DNA from: Hydrangea macrophylla
Lineage: Eukaryota > Streptophyta > Magnoliopsida > Cornales > Hydrangeaceae
NCBI GenBank assembly: GCA_033977485.1
Contig: CM066983.1
Coordinates: 112,072,605-112,136,604 of the forward strand
DNA: 64,000 nt
Direction of reading: 5' to 3'
Shown here: in pieces, positions 55,996 through 64,000 of the stretch
Layout: every line of letters begins with the position of its first letter
How positions within the stretch are numbered: the stretch's first letter is position 1
The notes under the pieces: model-generated
Told to the model about the DNA's origin: nothing
Database searches by the model: none
The model's input: only the letters and a program-made list of their open reading frames with translations
Program-made: the position numbers and the translations under genes

Positions 55996-58900
55996 TCATA
56001 ACCATTCAGAACTACATCTAAGACCTAGACTATCTAGATGACGATCAAAGACCTTCTGTGGCAAGGCCTTTGTAAACGGATCAGCAAGATTGTCAGCTGT
56101 GGCAATCTTGGTGACAGTCACATCTCCACGTTGAACAATATCTCGGATAAGATGATATTTCCGCTCTACGTGCTTTCCCTTTCCGTGGTTCCTTGGCTCC
56201 TTGGACTGAGCCACTGCCCCACTATTATCACAATAAAGCGTAATAGGCGACAGCGACGCTGGTACCACCTCGAGTTCCATAAGGAACTTCTTGAGCCAAA
56301 CAGCTTCCTTTGCGGCTTCACAAGCAGCCACATACTCAGCTTCTGTAGTTGAGTCTGCAATGCATTTCTGCTTAATGCTCCTCCAACTGACAGCACCACC
56401 TCCCAAGGTAAAGAGATGACCGGACGTCGACTTCCTCGAATCTTTATCTGACATAAAGTCCGAGTCAGTGTATCCCACTGGAATTAACTCACTACCACCG
56501 TACATAAGCATGTAATCTTTAGTTCTTCTCAAGTACTTAAGAATGTGCTTAACGGCTGTCCAGTGCTCTGGACCCGGATTCGACTGATATCTGCTAACCA
56601 TGCCAACGGCAAAGCAGATATCTGGTCTAGTGCATAACATCGCATACATGAGACTTCCCACTGCAGAAGCATAGGGAACTCCTGTCATGCGATTCCTCTC
56701 CTCCTGTGTCTTTGGACACTGGTCCTTGGAGAACGCTAAACCATGCCTGAAAGGTAACAAACCTTTCTTCGAATTATCCATTGAAAACCTAGTTAGCACC
56801 TTATCGATATAACCAGCTTGAGATAATCCCATTATCTTTCGCTTGCGATCCCGAAAGAGCTTTATCCCAAGAATATAGCTCGCCTCTCCTAGATCCTTCA
56901 TATCGAAAGTACTAGCTAGCCAAACCTTGACCGTTGACAATGCCGCTACATCATTTCCAATGAGTAGAATGTCGTCAACGTAAAGCACAAGAAAAGCCAC
57001 CACTTTCCCTTCACTCTTCTTGTATACACAAGGTTCATCCAGATTCTGTATGAAACCAAACGATTTGACCGCTTGGTCAAATCGTATGTTCCAACTTCTG
57101 GATGCCTGCTTAAGCCCATAAATGGACTTTTGCAACTTGCATACCAAGTTACCTTTCCGACCAGCTATGAACCCTTCTGGTTGTTGCATATAGATGTCCT
57201 CCTCAAGATTGCCATTCAAGAATGCAGTCTTGACGTCCATCTGCCAGATCTCAAAATCTAGGCATGCAGCAACGGATAAGAGTATTCTGATGGACTTGAG
57301 CATGGCCACCGGCGAGAAGGTTTCCTCATAGTCAATGCCCTCCCTCTGAGTATAACCTTTCGCAACAAGCCTTGCCTTAAAGGTCTCAACCTTTCCATCA
57401 GATCCTCTTTTCCTCTTGTAGACCCACTTACAGCCAATGGGTTTAATATTGGCTGGAAGTTCTACAAGATCCCAGACCTGATTAGAATCCATAGATTCCA
57501 ATTCAGCCTTCATAGCTTTAACCCAATGAGCTGAATCAACATCAGCCATTGCCTCTTCGTATGTGGTAGGATCAGATTCAGATTCTATGGAGACAGCTTC
57601 AAAAACTTCTCCTAAGAACATGTATCTATCAGGCTGGCTGATAATCCTCCCACTACGACGAGGTACTGGTGCGGAAATAGGTAAAGAAGTGGTGTTTTCC
57701 TGATTTACATCGTTATTAACTACGGGTTGGACTGAGGGCTCTCCTTCTATCTCTCTAAGATCTATCCTTCCCTTAGGTTTATGGTTCATGATATAATCAT
57801 CCTCCAAGAAAATAGCATTCGTACTGACGAACACCTTCTGTTCTCTTGGATCATAAAAATACCATCCATAAGTACCCTTTGGATACCCCACGAAGTAACA
57901 TACTTCCGATCTAGAATCCAACTTGCTCATCTTTCCTTTTAGCACATGTGCCGGACATCCCCATATCCGGAGATGTTGCAAAGAAGGCTTGCGCCCAATC
58001 CACATCTCTCGTGGTGTCCTGGGAACAGATTTGCTTGGTACTAGATTTAGTATGTAAGCAGCGGTTTCCAAAGCATAACCCCAAAGAAATAAAGGTAACT
58101 CAGAATAACTCATCATTGACCTAGTCATGTCTAAAAGAGTCCGATTCCTTCTCTCCGCTACACCATTTTGCTGAGGCGTGCCAGGTGCAGTCAACTGTGA
58201 CAGAATCCCATTCTGTACGAGGTGATCAATAAATTCATTAGAGAGGTACTCGCCACCTCGATCAGATCGAATGGCCTTAATATGTGTGCCCAATTGCTTC
58301 TCCACTTCAGCCCTAAACTCTTTGAACTTTTCAAAGGCTTCAGACTTGTGCTGCATTAGGTACACATATCCATACCTAGAGTGGTCATCAGTAAATGTTA
58401 TGAAATACTCATAACCACCCCTTGCTCTAATATTTATTGGTCCACACACATCAGTATGAACTAATTCCAACAATGCATTGGTTCTATTGCCCTTTGCAGG
58501 AAAGGGCCTTTTGGTCATCTTACCCTCTAAACAAGACTCGCAGACTTCTATTGGTTCGAGAACCAAATCGCCTAAGACCCCTTCTTTGACTAGTCTGCCA
58601 ATCCTATTTAGATTGATATGACCAAGCCTCATATGCCAAAGCTTTGTTGGATTAGTGGAAGGTCTCTTTCTTTTAGATGGTACAGTTACCACTGAGTTAT
58701 TAAGTTCCATACAAGAATCTTTAGAAATATTGGGAGTAATCACATATAAACCATTTGATTTAACACCAGAACATATAAAAGAACTATTTCTTTTAATCAC
58801 AACTTCAGTTCCAAAATGAAAAGAATAACCATTATTCGATAAATTAGAAACTGAAATTAAATTAAGTCTCATTGAAGGGACGTAAAGTACATCTGATAAA

Positions 58901-59985
58901 ATCAAAACTTTATTGTCTAGAAATTCTAAAACTACGACTCCTATAGCAACCGCAGAAACGGTTGCGCTAGAACCTAGAGTAAGTACGATTTCCCCATCAC
59001 TGCACTTCCTGGTTGATCTGAACCCCTGCAATGAATTACAGATATGGTTAGTCGCACCAAAATCAATGCACCAAGTGTTTGAAGTATCCGTTATAAAACT
59101 TACTTCAATCACATGTGATTCAATCATACCTTGAACTCTTGTAGCTAAGAATTCTGGACAGTTCCTCTTCCAGTGGCCCTTCTCACCGCATTGGAAACAC
59201 TTTCCTTTGCCTTGGCCACCCACCTTCCCTTTGCCCTTACCTTTTCCCTTAGATTTTGCAATCTTAGGGACTGGTCCAACACTTGAACCACCAGTGCTAG
59301 CCTTCTTCTTCCCTTTCTTTCTTTTCGGCATAGATCGGGAAGAGGAAGCGCTTTTCTCAACGTTTAAAACGCTGCCCCCAGGTTTGATCACCCCTTCCGC
59401 TGCCAATAAAGAGCTCATCAATTCGCTCATTGAAAAATCCATTTTATTCATATTATAATTCAGTTTAAATTGAGCGAATGATGGCGACAGCGTATTGAGG
59501 ATCATATCAACTTGGGTCTGTGCATCGATGTTAGCACCTAGGGTCTCCAGCTCGTTTAAATAACCAATCATTTTCAAAACATGTTCTTTGACTGGAGTCC
59601 CTTCCGACATCTTAGCACTCATTATCTTCTGCATAGCTACCTGTCTGGCAGGCCTGCCATGCTCCCCAAACATCTTTTTCAGGGATTCGATAATGTCACT
59701 GGCGGAACTGTTCGACTGGTATTGGTGTTGTAACACATTAGCCATAGAAGCCAATATGTAACAACGAGCCATCCCATTCGACTTTTTCCATTTATCGAAC
59801 TCGCGTCTAGCAGCAGCCGAAGCATTTGCAGCGGGTTCTTCGGGGCATGGGGTGGTGAGGATATATATGTGATCCTCCGCAGTTAACACGATGTCAAGAT
59901 TACGTTTCCATTCAGTGTAGTTGTTTCCAGTTAACTTATTTTGAGTGAGTATGGTGGCAAGTGGACTAAATGCAGATCCAGACAT
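55996..59985 (-). CDS. Copia Gag-Pol polyprotein, 1329 residues
   Basis: Single frame, usual length for plant copia. Domains in order: Gag (about 1-250; [12 protein letters not shown] near the start); CCHC zinc knuckle C263-C266-H271-C276; protease with [10 protein letters not shown] (D308); integrase zinc finger H451-H456-C482-C485; integrase core D512, D575, E611 (DD35E spacing); reverse transcriptase (about 835-1080) with D917 in QMDVKTAF and YVDD at 1002-1005; RNase H D1174, E1215, D1253. The protein makes virus-like particles in the cytoplasm, copies element RNA and inserts the DNA into chromosomes. One oddity: position 309 of the protease DSG/DTG triad is phenylalanine (codon at 59059-59061; one base change from serine). 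This could disable maturation; otherwise all catalytic residues are present. Start is the first ATG, 1.7 kb after the primer-binding site. Lineage within copia (Tork/Angela-like) uncertain. Confidence 0.95.
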   Translation of the reverse strand: MSGSAFSPLATILTQNKLTGNNYTEWKRNLDIVLTAEDHIYILTTPCPEEPAANASAAARREFDKWKKSNGMARCYILASMANVLQHQYQSNSSASDIIESLKKMFGEHGRPARQVAMQKIMSAKMSEGTPVKEHVLKMIGYLNELETLGANIDAQTQVDMILNTLSPSFAQFKLNYNMNKMDFSMSELMSSLLAAEGVIKPGGSVLNVEKSASSSRSMPKRKKGKKKASTGGSSVGPVPKIAKSKGKGKGKGKVGGQGKGKCFQCGEKGHWKRNCPEFLATRVQGMIESHVIEVSFITDTSNTWCIDFGATNHICNSLQGFRSTRKCSDGEIVLTLGSSATVSAVAIGVVVLEFLDNKVLILSDVLYVPSMRLNLISVSNLSNNGYSFHFGTEVVIKRNSSFICSGVKSNGLYVITPNISKDSCMELNNSVVTVPSKRKRPSTNPTKLWHMRLGHINLNRIGRLVKEGVLGDLVLEPIEVCESCLEGKMTKRPFPAKGNRTNALLELVHTDVCGPINIRARGGYEYFITFTDDHSRYGYVYLMQHKSEAFEKFKEFRAEVEKQLGTHIKAIRSDRGGEYLSNEFIDHLVQNGILSQLTAPGTPQQNGVAERRNRTLLDMTRSMMSYSELPLFLWGYALETAAYILNLVPSKSVPRTPREMWIGRKPSLQHLRIWGCPAHVLKGKMSKLDSRSEVCYFVGYPKGTYGWYFYDPREQKVFVSTNAIFLEDDYIMNHKPKGRIDLREIEGEPSVQPVVNNDVNQENTTSLPISAPVPRRSGRIISQPDRYMFLGEVFEAVSIESESDPTTYEEAMADVDSAHWVKAMKAELESMDSNQVWDLVELPANIKPIGCKWVYKRKRGSDGKVETFKARLVAKGYTQREGIDYEETFSPVAMLKSIRILLSVAACLDFEIWQMDVKTAFLNGNLEEDIYMQQPEGFIAGRKGNLVCKLQKSIYGLKQASRSWNIRFDQAVKSFGFIQNLDEPCVYKKSEGKVVAFLVLYVDDILLIGNDVAALSTVKVWLASTFDMKDLGEASYILGIKLFRDRKRKIMGLSQAGYIDKVLTRFSMDNSKKGLLPFRHGLAFSKDQCPKTQEERNRMTGVPYASAVGSLMYAMLCTRPDICFAVGMVSRYQSNPGPEHWTAVKHILKYLRRTKDYMLMYGGSELIPVGYTDSDFMSDKDSRKSTSGHLFTLGGGAVSWRSIKQKCIADSTTEAEYVAACEAAKEAVWLKKFLMELEVVPASLSPITLYCDNSGAVAQSKEPRNHGKGKHVERKYHLIRDIVQRGDVTVTKIATADNLADPFTKALPQKVFDRHLDSLGLRCSSEWL

Positions 59986-61214
59986 TATGATTTACTGAAA
60001 AAATCAAAACAAAATAAATATGGATATCAGAATTTGACAGTTTGAAATAAAAGAATCCTTTTAAAACTCTTATTTTAAAACTAAGTCGCCGGAATATCGA
60101 AACGAAAGAATAAAGCCTCCGTGTGGTGGTCAATGTTCGATCTTTCAATTTATCATAACTTATCCGCTATGCAACTCTTGCAAAACAAGTTATGACTTCC
60201 GAACCTATTTGATCTCTAAGTTTCTGAATAATGCCCCGTGTGGGATCCCTTATCCATAGCTTAGCTAGTGTGTACCATTAACTAGGATCCAATCACAACC
60301 GTCTCAAGTAGCGCCTCCGTATGGTGGTCACCCTCTAACACGTCTGATTGATCCTTATCAAAAGAAGTTCACATCTAGTAACCAATGAGTAATGCATCCT
60401 CCGTATGGAATGATCACCCCTGGCGAGGTGACACAGAATGCATCACTCATCTTACAGTGAACCGTTAATGGAAGATCGTGGGTGTAATTAATAAGACCCT
60501 CTCCCACTAGATTTAGTAAAAAAGGATTTTGCTTTTTGAGAAAATCTGTTTCTACACACTTCCCATAAACATCTAATGTTTACTAATGTGTTGAAAACGG
60601 TTTTTGAATTTTATTTTAGAAAACTTGTTTTGCGTGCATGCAACAATGTATTGTACGCCAATCACAAACAAAGCACATAAAACAAAAAACTAAAATGAAA
60701 TAAAAGACATCCAAACGATGCCTCTATCTCCCATGGCTCTATCTCCATAGAACCTGCTTTTGGTTTGATCGCCTCCAGCTCCATCTTCATGGACAACGGC
60801 TCCTTGCTCCATCTTCATGGATATTCTAATTCTATTACATTGAACCTATGCCTCTTTTGAAGCTTACAATTTATCTAGAAATAGAAATAGCAACAACAAA
60901 ATAAAAGGCTAGGGAAACCGGTGCGACTTTCCTTTTCGTAGGATTGAAGTCGCAGCGCCCTTTACATATGCCTTAAAACCAAACCAAACTTAAAATAATA
61001 CACCAATCTAAAAACATTCAAACACAAAATTAAATGCTCTTGGCGCCATGGGAGATAGCGACTAATCTTTTGCTGCAAAAGGTTAGTTGAACACACATCC
61101 ACGCATATATATAACAAAATATAACTATTGGAACCCTTAATTGATTCACACAGTATATAAACTCTTTACATACTGAATTAGAACTCAAAACAGCATCTAA
61201 CTTCTCTGTCATAG

Positions 61215-61283
61215 TTCGATCGATCGAAGACCGTTCGATCGCTCGAACCTTCGATCGATTGAACACTGTTCAATCGCTTGAAC
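61215..61283. repeat. TCGATCGA cluster in the copia leader, distal
   Basis: GTTCGATCGATCGAAG, then TTCGATCGCTCGAA, TTCGATCGATTGAA and TTCAATCGCTTGAA: perfect to imperfect copies of the LTR motif about every 18 bases. Confidence 0.85.
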
Positions 61284-61392
61284 ATTCTATTTCACAGAAT
61301 GATTAAAAATTTTGCAGAATACGTTAAAATTAAACTTTTAATTTCAAAAAACTTTTAAAACTGTGAAACAGAAAACCTGACAAAGAGTCTGT

Positions 61393-61510
61393 CTCGATCG
61401 ATCGAACTCTATTCGATCGCTCGAACAACAGAAGGTTTCGATCGATCGAAACCTGTTCGATCGCTCGAGTACAGAGCGTTCGATCGATCGAGACTACTTC
61501 GATCGATCTA
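61393..61510. repeat. TCGATCGA cluster in the copia leader, proximal to primer-binding site
   Basis: Six units alternating between TCGATCGATCGA and TCGATCGCTCGA, spaced 14-25 bases, about 160-270 bases downstream of the primer-binding site in element orientation. Confidence 0.85.
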
Positions 61511-61666
61511 ACCCATCTTGCATCCAATGCAATCACAGATTTGTATACTGCTGTGATAACACTGCAGAAACAGATCTGTGACGATGCAGTTTCGAAAGCA
61601 GTTCTAAAATCAACATGCAAATCAAAATAGTGTTCCAAAAAACGCATCTATAGATCCAAACGAGCG

Positions 61667-61680
61667 TGGCTCTGATACCA
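61667..61680 (-). promoter_or_regulatory. Copia primer-binding site
   Basis: Minus strand TGGTATCAGAGCCA, complementary to initiator tRNA-Met, two bases after the 5' LTR. Confidence 0.95.
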
Positions 61681-61682
61681 AT

Positions 61683-63176
61683 TGTTGGAAAAACAGGTTT
61701 AAATGGAAAGTTTAAACGCGCAGCGGAAAAATCAAGTTATGAAACTTTATTGGCATGCCTGGATCTACTACTCGTCAATTCTACAGATACGCACAAGAGG
61801 GGACACGAGTTATACCTTAGTGTCTTGAACCCAATTCTGATCTTCAACTTCCAGCAGCCTCCACTAGATGATCTTCACCCTTATGACTCCTGCGGATGCC
61901 TGCCAGAAAGACTAGGGTTGGTGGGAACCCTAATGGAGAGGATAGAGAAGGTTTTGGGACTCCAAAACAGTTTCTGCAGCTTCTGACGTTCAAAACGACG
62001 AACAACCTTTTCCAGAACGCAGCTGCCCTATTTATAGATTCCCAGAACCGACCTAGACTTCGAGCGATCGAAGTGCCTTCGATCGATCGAACATTCGATC
62101 GATCGAACCATCTTCGATCGATCGAACCTTCAGACTTCAATCGATCGAGACATCTTCGATCGATCGAACCTGTCTGGACATCATCCTCAAGCATCTTTCC
62201 AAGCATCCTGGCGGAGCTAAGAGTGGGACCTCCTAGGCTCTTTATTGTTGGCTCAGACCAGTTTGTTAATTACCATGACCAAGCTCTTTGATCAGCAAAC
62301 TAACTAACTGGTCAGTTAAAGTTTACTCCACTATAAAACGATAACTGAACTCCAACGCAAAAGAACATATCCGAAGCGATAACTAGACTTGTATGGTGTA
62401 CTAATGTCCCTCTACCGTCAGCATTCGTAATCATATTCAGGTAATCGGATAACTGTTACTGTCAACCTGAATCATGATTACTTCTTGTATTCCTTGAGTC
62501 CCATTCACCTCTCATGATTACCAAACATGTTGATAACTCTTATCAACAAGACTGCAGTACTCAGTAATCGACTTGGTGACATTCTCAAGGGAATGCTTAC
62601 TCTGAAACAGAGGGTAGATTCTATCTTGACAATGCATGTTCACAACCCTATGAACATGACATACCCAAGATACCCAGGTGTTGATCTTTTATAGACCTCA
62701 CTGATTGGTAAATCAAAGCAGTCATATCCACAGTCTGTGTTCATAATCGTCTCAAGATTGAGAACACGTACCTTATACAAGTTATGAGTTCCTATTGACT
62801 GTTTGACAGTTTTAAGCGTCAATAGGAAACTCAGGTCCGTCAATGCACTATAAGCACTAGCATATCAACTAAGAGCTACACTCTAGTGATTGAGATTAAT
62901 CACTCCATCCAATGGTAGTTAATTATGCTACAGTGTAGACTTGATGAGGTATCCAGTTTCATCATCCACTGTGACACATTCTAAGTATTAAAGAATAGTA
63001 ATTCGTATCTCACTTGTGTGCATCTCATACACACACGAATTACTTACTATAATACTTAAGGATTAACAATCATCTCATGAAAAGAACATACACAATAAAA
63101 TGTAAAGCTGATATCCATATATTAAAATGTCAATGTCTCATACAGAAAGTAATGGTTTGAGGGCACAAACCCAACA
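61683..63176 (-). repeat. Copia 5' LTR (1494 bp)
   Basis: Near-identical to 54487-55980; includes the palindrome array at 62058-62168. Expected to hold the element promoter. Confidence 0.95.
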
Positions 63177-64000
63177 AATTTAAGATAACAATGCATAAGA
63201 TGGTTTAAAGTGGGGTTATGAACCCACAGGAAAAAAAATGTTCAAATGCGGACACAGATGAAAGTTATGTAAAAGGCAGGACTAGTATAAAGGTGGGGCC
63301 CAATGAAGCTCTAATTAATATAATTTGCATGTAGATGTTATTATATGTTGATATGCATATTTGGTTTAATGCTTAAAGATATTATTATGTTTTATGATAG
63401 GTAAGGGGGAACAGTTTGGGTACCCATGTGAGGGCGTATTTGAATACAATTTATAATTGGTAAGTTTAATAGCAACCTCATAAATTATGTGGGACCACGT
63501 TTGGAACCCACACAGGACTTAGATTAAATCCATTTAGAAAAAGGGGGTAGTTAATGTAATTAACATGGGGGTTTCATAATAAAGCTTAAATAAAGTTGTG
63601 GGAGGTAAATGGGAATAAGGCAAAGTTGTGCCAACACACATATGCATGTAGCATATGTGTCTCAAGCATAAAATTCAGTTGGATTTACAGAAAATCAAGA
63701 GAACCAAAAGCTCTCAAGTCAGCGATGGCTTTCTCGACGACGTTTCTTGCCATTCCTTCGCCGTCCGATGCCGGATTTACGATCCGAGACCATTTTTGGA
63801 CTCGTGGAGGTAAGATGATCACATGCACGTAATTTGTTTTCATTTTCAGCAACGTTCTTCTGACAACCGTTCTTGATAGACTACTTTCAATATGTAAAAG
63901 TTATGTAGGATTCATCCTAGAGCAAGCGTTGGCTTTGAATCTTACTTAAAATTGGATTCTAGGAGCTTAATCGGTTAAGAATCGAAGAGGTGAGTGTTCT

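Larger units (their letters stand above)
59986..61666 (-). other. Long untranslated leader of the copia element
   Basis: 1.68 kb between primer-binding site and gag, without a long frame. Contains two further palindrome clusters (61215-61283 and 61393-61510) and repeated CTCCATCTTCATGGA phrases near 60780-60830. Confidence 0.8.
54487..63176 (-). mobile_element. Complete young Ty1/copia retrotransposon
   Basis: 8690 bases. LTRs of equal length (1494) at both ends with TGTTGG...CCAACA termini, a 5-bp target duplication AATTT (54482-54486, 63177-63181), primer-binding site, polypurine tract and one uninterrupted gag-pol frame. Transcribed on the minus strand. Only two differences between the LTRs were noticed (near 55087 and 55757). 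Confidence 0.97.
54432..64000 (+). mobile_element. Family A gypsy-type LTR, plus orientation, split by copia and cut by window end
   Basis: Starts TGTAATACCCGTACCTGG (complement of the family A LTR end), interrupted at 54486, resumes at 63182. 63720-63850 matches the complement of 45014-45110: CCGGATTTACGATCCGAGACC, GGACTCGTGGAG/GTAAG, CATGCACGTAA. Continues past 64000, so LTR or complete element is undecided. Confidence 0.75.

Noticed and set aside
63596..63832. 78-codon frame with MAFSTTFLAIPSPSDAG, possibly a gene start
   Set aside because: Lies in the CpG-rich block of a family A LTR; other copies of the block do not keep the same protein.

Overview
This is nuclear DNA of a flowering plant, most likely a eudicot. 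It is AT-rich and dominated by retrotransposons, solo LTRs and small inverted-repeat transposons. It also holds a tRNA-Arg relic and a degraded plastid rRNA fragment. Only one complete host gene is visible: an uninterrupted EXO70 exocyst gene on the minus strand (9056-10948) with a compact promoter at about 11111-11240. A second possible host segment is an orphan terminal-exon-like frame at 3546-3782, which I cannot identify.

Layout. 1-9 kb: the 3' end of an RTE-type LINE, several MITEs, the orphan exon, and an imperfect 2-kb tandem duplication downstream of EXO70. 9-11.3 kb: EXO70 and its promoter. 11.3-25 kb: mostly MITEs and microsatellites, including a hAT-like element with a perfect 8-bp target duplication nested in another MITE (16 kb), Mutator-type MITEs with 9-11-bp duplications, and a 690-bp tandem array (20.7-22.7 kb). 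25.8-32 kb: a solo LTR nested in a MITE, then a 1.47-kb tandem duplication whose second copy has received a hAT-like element (the other copy preserves the empty site), then a decayed plastid 23S rRNA fragment. 32-35.8 kb: little recognisable apart from a small MITE and SINE-like modules.

35.8-52.8 kb is a nest of Ty3/gypsy LTRs: a foldback element split by two independent solo LTRs (35886-38524 and 38916-42831), then a truncated LTR split by a complete but coding-defective chromovirus-type element (43323-51804). 52.8-54.4 kb holds MITEs and the tRNA relic. From 54432 to the window end runs another gypsy-type LTR, split by a very young Ty1/copia element (54487-63176) with two near-identical 1494-bp LTRs, a 5-bp target duplication and one continuous 1329-codon gag-pol frame.

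Most of these calls are structural. Target-site duplications, primer-binding sites and polypurine tracts were read directly for the LTR elements. The most interesting unexplained signal is that copia-type and gypsy-type LTRs all carry clusters of short self-complementary TCGA-centred palindromes in the 3' part of the LTR. The palindrome sequence differs between otherwise homologous LTRs while palindromicity is kept. The gypsy LTRs also carry conserved splice-donor-like and acceptor-like sites upstream of the palindromes.
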